DNA of 64,000 nt from an uncultured Clostridia bacterium (GTDB lineage Bacteria > Bacillota > Clostridia > TANB77 > CAG-508). Below, piece after piece: positions 54,801 through 62,765 of this stretch. The stretch spans positions 1 through 64,000 of the forward strand of contig CAPOZU010000010.1 of NCBI GenBank assembly GCA_948676835.1, written 5' to 3'. The position numbers and the translations under genes were made by a program. The stretch's first letter is position 1; every line of letters begins with the position of its first letter. The notes beneath the pieces were generated by a model that was not told the origin of the DNA, made no database searches, and was given only the letters and a program-made list of their open reading frames with translations.

Positions 54801-56837
54801 TTTCGCAACTTTTCCTGCTTTAGATTCATTTTTAGCAAGCTTTGAAAAAGCAATTATTACAATTACCGCTATAACAGCAATAAGTGAATATACAGTTCTT
54901 TCTAAATATTCATCTTTATCTGCATCTGGATAATTGCTTTGTCTGTAAATATTAGGGGCTGTATATGATTGTTTTAGTAGTAATGCTTTTAGTAACCCTT
55001 CAGAAGAATCATCTATAACATTTGCATATAAATCTGCTGCTGTTATTCCGCTAGATAATTCAATATCTTCCAAAGCTAATTTTATATTATCTATTGATAA
55101 ATCATTTTCTGCTAAACTCAAAATCGCTTCATCAAGTATACTTACGAGTAAACTACTATCCAACTGGTTATCTGCTTCATCTGTTGTTTTAAATTCAATA
55201 TTCAATTTATCCCCTGGTTTATATTCTTCTGCTTCTGTAGTTATTGCTATATTAAGCTTTTTATCTGGTTTTATAAATATTGTTTTCTTATAGTTATTAT
55301 CTTGCTCTATTCTAGCAGTATAATATTGTGGAGTTTGTCTTCTTTCTCTAACATATATATCTATTAAACCTGTAACATTTTCTAAATTTACAGATACTTC
55401 ATCATTTTCTGACGATACAACTTTAAGCAATTCATTTCCTTTATAAAAATATACTTCTTTTGAAGCAACATCTAAGTTAGAAATTAATTTTAAATCTATA
55501 TCTTCACCAGCATTGTATTTAACTTTATTAGTATCTATTATTATATTTTTATTTGTTTCTACATTAATTGTTTCAGTTTTTAAAACTTGTCTACCTTCGC
55601 TATCTTCTGCATTTATTTTTAATATTGCATTATAAAGGTTTCTTGTATCATCTGATGATAATGTAAAACTTCCAACTCCATTTTCATCAGTAATTACTTG
55701 TCTTGAAATATTTCCAATTGTTATTGTACTATGAGTTTTTAATGCATCTCCATTAATTGTTTTTGTAAATATATATACATCATTATCTATATTTTCAATT
55801 ATATTGCCATATTCCGGAAACACTTCTATTTCAAACAAATCTGAACTCACAAAAAATGTTTTATTTGATTCTATAAGATAATTTGAAGAATCAGTTACAT
55901 CTAAGCTTATATCAACTTTTCCATTTTCAGTAGCATTATATGTTGTAGTATATACTCCATCTGGATTAGTCAATCCCTCAAATGGAGTTCCATTAATAGT
56001 TCCTTTTACTGTAGCATTTGAAACAGCTTCTCCAAAGAAATATTTTGCTTGTACACTTATATTCGCATTTTCACCAACAGCATAATTTTCTTTATCTGTT
56101 GTTACATTTACTTCAAATTGTGGAGTTATATATGGATTTACTGTAAATGTTTTTGTAGTTTCTGTGCTATCTGTACTTACCACTAATCTATATGTACCAC
56201 TATTTACTTCATTTGCTAATTTAAAATTTCCAGAAACAATTCCATATTCAGATGTTTCCACTTCATTTGAATAAACTTTATTATCTTTTCCATCATAAAT
56301 AGCAAGATTAACTAAAGTATCAGCTGGCACTTCATCTCTTTTTGATATTAATAATGCTCTAAAATTAACATCATCACCAGGCTTATATATTCCTTTATCT
56401 AAAGATATTATTGTTTTTAATTCATTACCATTTACTATGTTTACCGGAAATTTTAAAACATCTTTAAAAAAACCAAATTTACTAGTTGATGTTAATTTTA
56501 ATTCATATTTTCCTGTATCAATTTCATTTGATAAAGGTATTGATACTTCAATTTTTTTATCTTCCTCTTTTTTGAAATTTTGTTTTATTCCTTTTACTTT
56601 TTTTCCTTCTGAATCTAATAATTCAAGCTTAACATTGCTTTTTATAGAATTATTTTTTTCATCAGTTACATTAATTATAGCTTCTATACTAGAATTACTA
56701 TAAATTTGTGAACTTGTACTTACATTTATCTTTTGTTTTCCAATTCTAAAATAGCTTATAAAATTATATAAACTAAAACAAACTAGAAGTACAAATAGGA
56801 TTAAAACAATTGCTTTAATCACTTTTTTCTTTTTCAT
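51831..56837 (-). CDS. bacterial alpha-2-macroglobulin with an internal multi-pass membrane domain
   Basis: Protease-trapping protein family. 1668 residues. An N-terminal membrane anchor (8-28) is followed by macroglobulin/MG2-like beta domains (to about 640; KGIYKPGDDVNFRALLIS, YAVGENANISVQAKYFFGEAV). Next comes a block of about eight membrane segments (about 650-895), then the alpha-2-macroglobulin core (LESLAFIPELVTENGSANLALNISDNITTWNI). The thioester motif GCFEQ stands near 1195 in the helical domain, and a receptor-type domain ends the protein. The thioester is intact. The internal membrane block is not the usual layout, in which such proteins are single-anchor lipoproteins. The partner pbpC is not adjacent. 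Confidence 0.9.
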   Translation of the reverse strand: MKKKKVIKAIVLILFVLLVCFSLYNFISYFRIGKQKINVSTSSQIYSNSSIEAIINVTDEKNNSIKSNVKLELLDSEGKKVKGIKQNFKKEEDKKIEVSIPLSNEIDTGKYELKLTSTSKFGFFKDVLKFPVNIVNGNELKTIISLDKGIYKPGDDVNFRALLISKRDEVPADTLVNLAIYDGKDNKVYSNEVETSEYGIVSGNFKLANEVNSGTYRLVVSTDSTETTKTFTVNPYITPQFEVNVTTDKENYAVGENANISVQAKYFFGEAVSNATVKGTINGTPFEGLTNPDGVYTTTYNATENGKVDISLDVTDSSNYLIESNKTFFVSSDLFEIEVFPEYGNIIENIDNDVYIFTKTINGDALKTHSTITIGNISRQVITDENGVGSFTLSSDDTRNLYNAILKINAEDSEGRQVLKTETINVETNKNIIIDTNKVKYNAGEDIDLKLISNLDVASKEVYFYKGNELLKVVSSENDEVSVNLENVTGLIDIYVRERRQTPQYYTARIEQDNNYKKTIFIKPDKKLNIAITTEAEEYKPGDKLNIEFKTTDEADNQLDSSLLVSILDEAILSLAENDLSIDNIKLALEDIELSSGITAADLYANVIDDSSEGLLKALLLKQSYTAPNIYRQSNYPDADKDEYLERTVYSLIAVIAVIVIIAFSKLAKNESKAGKVAKFIAHCVNLIAIFIVFGIVLFEPIYELYYSILDSFKLINIFTLLTNAVLTFVLYTLVLYKQRDYIFGMLINLAVIPISYMLLIYLFATFIGAQEFVILIVLTLLVIWAFLINKDRKNKLGNKAQFFKYTLTQLFKGLIVAFAIAVLVPIIDSPIVIWIVLAVYIFIDKYILGKTKIKMEGNQINLNVTGNELIVAGIGVLFIVVLFTGIASIVGNFAGSTINYSTSEPMNDAITPDYSFTLDSNSKGKGPERGEINFSGTSINESIQESFMAVDENKQVNKEESTETSEIEKTEEVVENVRNIFLESLAFIPELVTENGSANLALNISDNITTWNIQTVGNSKNGALGYSSKTFKVFKEFFTDFTLPTNCVVTDKVKIPVTLYNYTQENMNIELNVQLNDWSNIGEYEKTAVVPANSTHMIYVPIEIIKSGNNILRVETKSGNLSDIVEKNIQVSENGLKIEKMVSSGTMQNNISQDIIYSDNAIEGSKKLKVKLYPSAITQIIENMESILSLPTGCFEQTSSSLYPDVLALKYLKNNNLDNQEIKEKALEYIASGYQRLLTYEVEGTKGGYSLYGNSPAEPVITAFGLMEMKELSDVYEVDENVIENMKEYLFDVQKINGSFDYKSTYIGGSESTDELAMNAYIIWGLSEVCPDDSRIEKSVEYLIKNMDKADDTYTLALMANVFINTEKENETRKTINKLMEKVISDGDSAYVESNVRDYYGCCRVYQNMQSTALTSIALTKSNTNEKTNQALINYLIKSKSPNGTWGTTQNTVLSLKAINDYSSNSDISNQTIVVKVNDKVQSIDIDKNSLGVYEVVFEDVPSENKVSIEMKKGKITYEIIKDFYKDYEYAEFEEAAKSSGKLVAEQTITQNAKVNEEISQKIRISNITGSDIINGLVQINIPQGCSVNEESLMILKHSGLIEKYEYNYGKINLYLRDFKNNAETNLEVKYRALYPETITGGAIRIYDYYNPEVETICMPKVIDITE

Positions 56838-56944
56838 AAACTCCTCCTAAATTTTATCATTATATAAATATTTTATATTTAAGTACTTTTTTATACAATA
56901 TCAAATCCATTACAATTATATGAAATTTATGGATATCTTTTATA

Positions 56945-56983
56945 AAAAAAAGCAACTTACTAAATCGTAAATTGCTTCTTGAT
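56945..56983 (-). terminator. terminator of the 84-residue gene
   Basis: GCAATTTACGA and TAGTAAGTTGC on the minus strand pair with few mismatches and are followed by eight T. Confidence 0.8.
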
Positions 56984-56995
56984 ATATAATTAATT

Positions 56996-57250
56996 TTATT
57001 TATATTTTTTCTTTCCAAAAAAGTTTATATCTTTAAAGAAAAAGTCATGTAATTCTGGAAATTTAATTTCTTGAAATAAAAAGTCGTGAACTTCTGTTAA
57101 CACTTTTTCCTCTTTTTGTGTTAATTCTAATACAACTGGTTTATTAAAATCAATTTCTCTAACTAGTAAAGCCTTTATTTTTTGCCATGTTCCAACTACA
57201 AGAGGCAAATTACCTGCACTTTCTGCTTCAACTAACTTATATTCTTTCAT
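56996..57250 (-). CDS. small protein of unknown function
   Basis: 84 residues, no signal peptide. The C-terminal half carries two similar motifs, EVHDFLFQEIKFPE and ELHDFFFKDINFFGK, suggesting a short internal duplication. GGGGGA lies nine bases before the ATG. It has its own terminator. No family recognised. Confidence 0.6.
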   Translation of the reverse strand: MKEYKLVEAESAGNLPLVVGTWQKIKALLVREIDFNKPVVLELTQKEEKVLTEVHDFLFQEIKFPELHDFFFKDINFFGKKKYK

Positions 57251-57384
57251 ATTATTTTATCCCCCTTTAGTACTACAAGGAAATTATAATTTCCAAAAAA
57301 CACTAAATTTCTTAATATAATATTTATACTATATCGTGGATTTTTATTCAATAATATTTTAATTAAATTTACATTACTATTTTG

Positions 57385-58693
57385 TTACACTTCTTTTGAA
57401 ATTAAACTCAATTTATCTTTTCCAATAATTTCAACCGTTAATATTTTATTAGCAACATTTTTATCTGTTTCTAAATTTACCATAATATAATTTGCAGTAT
57501 GACCTTTATAATACTTTCCATCTTGTTCTTCAAATAAAACATCTAATTTTTTTCCTAAATATTTATCTAAATATTCATTTTCATTTTTATCTGATAATTC
57601 TAAAAGCTTTTTACTTCGTTCTTCTTTTATATTGGCTGGTATTTGATTTTTCATTTCTGCAGCTATTGTACCTTTTCTTTGAGAATATTTAAATACATGC
57701 ATTTTATAAAATTTTATGTCTTTTAGAAAATTATATGTAATTTCAAATTCTTCTTCTGTTTCCTCTGGAAATCCAACAATTATGTCTGTTGTTAAGATTA
57801 CATCTTCATATGTATTTCGTAATCTTTCTACTATTACTTTAAATTCTTCAATTGTATATCTTCTATTCATTCTTTTTAATGTTTTTGTGCACCCACTTTG
57901 AAGAGACAAATGAAAATGATGACATATTTTTGAAAGCTTGCTTAACCTATCAATAAATTCTTCTGAAATTAGTAGCGGTTCTATTGATCCTAATCTTATT
58001 CTTTCTATTCCATTTATCTTATTAATTTCTTCTAATAAATCAATTAATCTATATTCATTTTCAAAATCTTTACCATATGAAGCAATATGAATTCCTGTTA
58101 TTACAACTTCTTTTATTCCATTTTTTGCAATTTGCTCTATTTCTTTTATAATATTTTCTGGTAATCTACTTCTAACTTTTCCTCTTGCAAATGGAATTAT
58201 ACAATATGAACAAAATCTATCACAACCATCCTGAACTTTAATAACAGCTCTAGTTTTTTCTGTATATGTAACACTTCCAAACTCATCATATTGAGCATCA
58301 TATAGTATGTTTTCAAGTTCCACCCTCTTTTTATTATTAAAATAATCTTCAACATATTTTACAATATCTGCTTTCTCATTAGTTCCTATGCATAAATCAA
58401 TTTCTGGAATATTTTCTATTTCATTTTTAGCTACTTGCACATAGCAACCACAAGCAACAACAATTGCTTCTGGATTATTCTTTTTTGCATGGCGTAATAC
58501 TTGTCTTGATTTTCTATCAGACATATTTGTAACTGTACAAGTATTTATAATATATATATCAGCTTCTTTATCAAAATCTACCATTTCATATCCATTACCT
58601 TGAAAATTTTGTATCATTCCATTTGTCTCATATTGATTTGTTTTACATCCGTAATGTAAGGAATGCAACTCTTTTTTTCTCTTTATATTCCAT
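57385..58693 (-). CDS. mtaB: tRNA t6A37 methylthiotransferase MtaB, read through one +1 frameshift at CGG
   Basis: A radical-SAM enzyme that turns t6A37 into ms2t6A37 in tRNAs reading ANN codons. From the ATG at 58693 (GAGG six bases before) the frame is MEYKEKKRVAFLTL, then CGG ATG TAA. Moving +1 at CGG gives GCKTNQYETNGM, the family's conserved start with the first cluster Cys. The rest is intact: CTVTNMSDRKSRQ, ACGCYVQ, the radical-SAM CDRFCSYCIIPFARG, LQSGC and a C-terminal TRAM domain. With the shift the protein is 435 residues. Starting at the TTG at 58668 instead would lose the strand before GCKTN. The end of the gene lies 134 bases upstream of the 84-residue gene. Confidence 0.88.
58648..58651 (-). 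other. proposed recoding site CGGA (mtaB)
   Basis: In the incoming frame the codons are ACA TTA CGG ATG TAA. Skipping the C gives TTA GGA TGT AAA ACA, Leu-Gly-Cys-Lys-Thr, the conserved cluster-binding motif. Without the shift, translation ends two codons after CGG. Confidence 0.65.
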
Positions 58694-58761
58694 AATAAGC
58701 CTCACTTTTATTTATACAAATTTTAATCTTAACTATTATACCACACAAAATATCATCCTGC

Positions 58762-58796
58762 AAAATAAAATACTCACCAAGCTAGTGAGTATTTTA
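58762..58796 (-). terminator. terminator of the mreB-family gene
   Basis: AAAATACTCAC and GTGAGTATTTT form a perfect 11-bp stem 31 bases after the stop, with a T-rich continuation on the minus strand. Confidence 0.85.
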
Positions 58797-58826
58797 TAAA
58801 GTATTTTATTGGGATTTTATTATTAA

Positions 58827-59822
58827 CTATTTTTTCATTCTATCCATACTATCTAGATTATCTAAAGCTTTTCCTGTTCCTTTTGCAACACAAGAAATTG
58901 CATCTTCAGCAATCATTACATTAATTCCTGTTTTTTCCTGTAATAATCTATCTAGTCCATCTATTAAACATCCTCCACCAGTCATATAAATTCCTTTATC
59001 ACTAATATCTGCTGCAAGTTCTGGTGGTGTTCTTTCTAGTACTGAATGAACTGCATCTATTATAAGCATTGCTGGCTCTTCTAAAGCCTCCATCATTTCA
59101 CTAGAATATATTGTAATTGTTTTTGGAAGACCTGTTATTAAATCTCTTCCTCTAACATCCATTTCCATATCTTGTATTTTAGGAAATACACAACCAATTT
59201 GCTGTTTTAATTCTTCTGCTGTTCTTTCACCAATCATAACATTGTGTCTTTTCTTAATGTATTTAACTATATATTCATCAAATTTATCTCCAGCTACTTT
59301 TATTGATGAACTAACAACTGATCCACCAAGTGATATAACAGCTATATCAGTTGTTCCTCCACCTATGTCTACTATCATATTTCCACATGGTTTTGAAATA
59401 TCAATTCCAGCCCCAATAGCAGCTGCAATCGGTTCTTCTATTAAATAAACCTTTCTTGCTCCTGCATTAGAAGCTGCATCTATAACTGCCTTTTTTTCTA
59501 CTTCTGTTACTTGAGATGGGATACATATCATTATTCTAGGTGCAAATAAAAATCTTCCACCTATTTTACTAATAAAATATTTTAACATTTTCTCAGTAAC
59601 TGTATAATCTGAAATTACTCCTTCTCTTAAAGGTCTTGTTGCTACAATATTTCCCGGTGTTCTTCCAAGCATCCTTCTAGCTTCATGTCCAACAGCTAGT
59701 ACTTCTCCAGTAATGTTGTTTACAGCAACAACAGAAGGCTCTCTAAGTACAATACCTTTTCCTTTAACGTATGCTATTACTGTTGCAGTACCTAAATCAA
59801 TTCCGATATCTTGTCCAAACAT
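58827..59822 (-). CDS. MreB/Mbl-family cell-shape protein
   Basis: Bacterial actin that directs lateral wall synthesis. 331 residues with the phosphate-1 motif IGIDLGTATVIAYVKGKGIVL, PSVVAVN, MICIPSQVTEVEKKAV, IEEPIAAAIGAG, the phosphate-2 MIVDIGGGTTDIAVIS and the adenosine motif YMTGGGCLIDGLD. It stands alone, without mreC and mreD, which favours an Mbl or MreBH role over a canonical mreBCD operon. Terminator downstream. Confidence 0.93.
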   Translation of the reverse strand: MFGQDIGIDLGTATVIAYVKGKGIVLREPSVVAVNNITGEVLAVGHEARRMLGRTPGNIVATRPLREGVISDYTVTEKMLKYFISKIGGRFLFAPRIMICIPSQVTEVEKKAVIDAASNAGARKVYLIEEPIAAAIGAGIDISKPCGNMIVDIGGGTTDIAVISLGGSVVSSSIKVAGDKFDEYIVKYIKKRHNVMIGERTAEELKQQIGCVFPKIQDMEMDVRGRDLITGLPKTITIYSSEMMEALEEPAMLIIDAVHSVLERTPPELAADISDKGIYMTGGGCLIDGLDRLLQEKTGINVMIAEDAISCVAKGTGKALDNLDSMDRMKK

Positions 59823-59980
59823 TTAAACTCTCCCTTCAAGCTTTTTAGTAGCAAAACATATTACATTTCGATTACGATTATATTACATCTATTAAGAAAT
59901 ATCAAGCTTTTTAAAACTATTTTTTATAATTTTTCTAACAAAAAATGTACTTATTTTTGACAATATTTGTATTATTTTAT

Positions 59981-60009
59981 TTGTATTAGTATTTAGTATG
60001 TGTTATAAT
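59981..60009 (+). promoter_or_regulatory. promoter of the glycosyltransferase gene
   Basis: TTGTAT (59981-59986), 17 bases, TATAAT (60004-60009), 40 bases before the ATG with AAAGGA as ribosome site. A TTGACA at 59957 has no good -10 partner. Confidence 0.6.
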
Positions 60010-60049
60010 ACTTTTGATTATACGTAATGAATGAAAGGATACCAAATAT

Positions 60050-60988
60050 ATGGAAAAAATATCTGTAGTAGTACCTTGTTATAATGAAGAAAAAGCTTTA
60101 CCGCTTTTTTATGAAGAATTAAAAAAGAACATAACAGATTTCTCAAGAAATGTCGAATTTGAAATTATTTTAGTTAATGATGGTTCAAAAGATAATACTC
60201 TAAATGTGATTAAAAGTTTATCAAAAAAAGATGATAGAATAAAATATATATCTTTTTCTAGAAATTTTGGAAAAGAAGCAGCTATATATGCTGGACTTGA
60301 AAACGCTTCTGGAGACTATGTAACATTAATGGATGCAGATCTTCAAGATCCACCATCTCTTCTAAAAGAAATGTATAAGTCTGTTACTGATGAATCTTAT
60401 GATGCTGTTGGTACAAGGCGTGTAGATAGAAAAGGAGAACCAATTATAAGAAGTTTTTTTGCAAGACTTTTCTATAAACTAATTAATAAAATGACTAATT
60501 TTGAAATGGTTGATGGCGCTAGAGACTATGTATTTATGAAAAGAAATGTTGTAGAAGCAATACTTTCTTTAAAAGAATATAATAGATATTCAAAAGGATT
60601 ATTTAGTTTTGTCGGATTTAATGTAAAATGGATTGAATATCAAAATATAAAAAGAGTTGCTGGAGAAACAAAATGGTCTTTTTGGAAACTTACAAAATAT
60701 GCTCTAGAAGGAATTACAGCATTTTCTACAACTCCTCTTCTTATTTCTTCTGGAATTGGTTTACTATTTTGTTTAATTTCATTTTTATTAATATTAATAA
60801 TTATATTTAAAACAATAATACTAGGAGATCCTACAAGTGGTTGGCCATCTCTTGTATGTATAATATTTATGGTTAGTGGAATTCAAATGTTTTCACTTGG
60901 AATTATTGGTCAATATTTATCAAAAACATATTTAGAAGTAAAAAAACGTCCACTATTTTTTATAAAAGATACAAATATTGAAAAATAA
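60050..60988 (+). CDS. GT2 family glycosyltransferase (GtrB/DPM1-like)
   Basis: Transfers a sugar from a nucleotide donor, in this subgroup usually to a polyprenyl phosphate. 312 residues: VVVPCYNEEKALPLF, EIILVNDGSKDNT, LMDADLQDPP with the DxD-like metal site, and KRVAGETKWSFWKL. Two C-terminal membrane segments (about 230-255 and 265-292) anchor it. GtrB-like enzymes hand polyprenyl-sugars to GT-C membrane transferases, a class to which the proteins at 2252 and 4881 may belong, though they are far away. Confidence 0.9.
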   Translation: MEKISVVVPCYNEEKALPLFYEELKKNITDFSRNVEFEIILVNDGSKDNTLNVIKSLSKKDDRIKYISFSRNFGKEAAIYAGLENASGDYVTLMDADLQDPPSLLKEMYKSVTDESYDAVGTRRVDRKGEPIIRSFFARLFYKLINKMTNFEMVDGARDYVFMKRNVVEAILSLKEYNRYSKGLFSFVGFNVKWIEYQNIKRVAGETKWSFWKLTKYALEGITAFSTTPLLISSGIGLLFCLISFLLILIIIFKTIILGDPTSGWPSLVCIIFMVSGIQMFSLGIIGQYLSKTYLEVKKRPLFFIKDTNIEK

Positions 60989-60992
60989 CATT

Positions 60993-61019
60993 AAAGAGCC
61001 TTATTTTTAAGGCTCTTTT
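60993..61019. terminator. bidirectional terminator
   Basis: AAAGAGCCTTA and TAAGGCTCTTT form an 11-bp stem with T and A runs on both sides, between the convergent glycosyltransferase and DUF4363 genes. Confidence 0.9.
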
Positions 61020-61398
61020 AAAATATACTTTTAAGTTGTAGTTTTTGCTTATCTTTTACATGATCTAATAAAAATTTTATTTCATCTAATTCTTGATTTA
61101 CATCTTCTGTATTTTCATTTTTTATATCTGATTTTACATTATCTACAAGTACTCCAACTTTTTCAAGTTCATCATGTTCCATATAGAAAGATAATTTATC
61201 TGATTCTCTTTTCCAAGAAAGACATAAATCATTTATTTTATCCATAGCTTCATCAGTTTCCAATGCATCTTCAACTTCTTTTATACTAATATTTATATCA
61301 CTAATTGTTTTATCAGTTATGCTATCTGTTATAATTTCTATTGAAGCAACAAAAACTATTACTAAAAATATAATAACATATTCTTTTAAAAATCTCAT
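61018..61398 (-). CDS. DUF4363-like protein
   Basis: 126 residues: one N-terminal membrane segment (7-27) and an outer helical domain with a conserved Trp (LCLSWKRESDKLSFYMEHDELEKVGV). It matches DUF4363, which in sporulating Firmicutes often sits directly after a DUF421 gene, as here (4-base overlap). Function unknown; possibly a partner of the DUF421 protein in the membrane. Confidence 0.8.
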   Translation of the reverse strand: MRFLKEYVIIFLVIVFVASIEIITDSITDKTISDINISIKEVEDALETDEAMDKINDLCLSWKRESDKLSFYMEHDELEKVGVLVDNVKSDIKNENTEDVNQELDEIKFLLDHVKDKQKLQLKSIF

Positions 61399-62075
61399 AC
61401 CTTACCTCTAATTTTTCTCTGGCAAAAATACGTCCCGTCACCATTTAAGACAAATATTAATGCTTCTGTTGGTAGCATATCAAATTTGGCTATTTCCTTT
61501 TCTAACCATTTCTGGTCTTTTTCTATTTTCTTTAAATTATCATTCATTATTCTTCCATCTAATATTAAGTCATAAGAAATTTTGGTTTTGTCTACTTCTA
61601 AATTCAAATCTTCACAAGTTACAGGAGATTTCTCAGATTTTAAAATAACACTAATTTGACCAGATGTTTCAAGTATTGCATACTCCACGTCTGATATATT
61701 ATTCACATCATTTACTCTTAATCTCTCTTGAAGTTCATTTATTGTAAAGTTCTCTTTTATTAATGCTCTTTCATCAATTTTTCCTTTATTTATTAAAATA
61801 CGTGGTTTTCCACAAATAATTTCCCTCATTCTTATACTTTTAATATTTATTACAGAAATTACTATATGCATAAAAAGCATTCCAAATATTGGTATTATTC
61901 CATATAGAATTGGTATTCCAACTTCAGTCATTGGAGTAGAAGCAAGATCTGCTATCATAATTGATATAACTAGCTCGAATGGTTGCATCTGTCCAATTTC
62001 TCGTTTTCCCATAAATCTCATAACACACAAAACTAATACATATATAATTATTGTTCTTACGAAAATAAGTATCAT
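61395..62075 (-). CDS. DUF421 (YetF-like) membrane protein
   Basis: About 226 residues: three N-terminal membrane segments with VLCVMRFMGKREIGQMQPFELVISIMIADLAS, then a soluble domain (ICGKPRILINKGKIDERALIKENFTINELQERLR, VEYAILETSGQISVILKS). This is the DUF421/YetF family, whose soluble half belongs to the YcaP/YetF type. The ATG at 62075 follows AGGTGA; the frame is open six codons upstream. Confidence 0.88.
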   Translation of the reverse strand: MILIFVRTIIIYVLVLCVMRFMGKREIGQMQPFELVISIMIADLASTPMTEVGIPILYGIIPIFGMLFMHIVISVINIKSIRMREIICGKPRILINKGKIDERALIKENFTINELQERLRVNDVNNISDVEYAILETSGQISVILKSEKSPVTCEDLNLEVDKTKISYDLILDGRIMNDNLKKIEKDQKWLEKEIAKFDMLPTEALIFVLNGDGTYFCQRKIRGKV

Positions 62076-62285
62076 TTTATCACCTATATACAAATTTTAT
62101 ATGAATATTTTTCGCAAAAATATTTAAAATATACTTATATTTGATTTTTTATTTTAACAAAAAGTATTTTTATGTACTTATTGTTTTAAAAAAATAAATA
62201 TTAAATCTATTTTTGATTTAATTTCGTTTTTTATTCAAATATAATTTAAATTAAAGTATAAAATTACTTTAGAAAGGATTTTAAA

Positions 62286-62666
62286 ATGGATAACAATAAT
62301 TCAAGTACTAAAACATCGTCTGGAACATTAGGAACCTTCGGACAAATAATCGGAAGATTCATAGTTGCAGCTATTATTTTAGGAATTACTGCATTTTTTA
62401 CACCAGGTTTTTCTATAAATAATATTTGGACATTAGGTTTATCTGCAATAGTTTTAACTGTTATGGATTATCTTATTGTAAAATTTACAGGTCTACATGC
62501 AATGGCTTTTGGTAAAGGTTTTGTTGGATTTGTACTTGCAGTAATAACTTTATATGCAACACAATTTTTTGTTGCTGGATATTCAATTTCTTGGATGGCA
62601 GCTATAATTGGTGCTCTTATATATGGAGTTATTGATTATATAATGCCTGGAGAACAAGGAATGTAA
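62286..62666 (+). CDS. four-segment holin-like membrane protein
   Basis: 126 residues with four membrane segments forming an internal repeat: FTPGFSINNIWTLGLSAIVLTVMDYLI and FVAGYSISWMAAIIGALIYGVIDYIM. This layout matches the phage-holin-like family PF04020 type. Despite the family name there are no phage genes nearby, so a housekeeping or sporulation role is likelier than lysis. AAAGGA precedes the ATG and a strong terminator follows. Confidence 0.75.
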   Translation: MDNNNSSTKTSSGTLGTFGQIIGRFIVAAIILGITAFFTPGFSINNIWTLGLSAIVLTVMDYLIVKFTGLHAMAFGKGFVGFVLAVITLYATQFFVAGYSISWMAAIIGALIYGVIDYIMPGEQGM

Positions 62667-62676
62667 TTAAATTTTT

Positions 62677-62715
62677 TTAAGGAATAGATTTTTTTGTCTA
62701 TTCCTTAATTTTTTT
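62677..62715 (+). terminator. terminator of the holin-like gene
   Basis: TTAAGGAATAGA and TCTATTCCTTAA form a perfect 12-bp stem followed by seven T. Confidence 0.95.
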
Positions 62716-62765
62716 GTCACCTTTTGTCAAGTTGAATTGTTTTATTAATATAGGGGTGAAAAAAT

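Noticed and set aside
62286..62666. Prophage remnant, because of the holin-like gene
   Set aside because: No other phage gene is nearby; the family is common on bacterial chromosomes.
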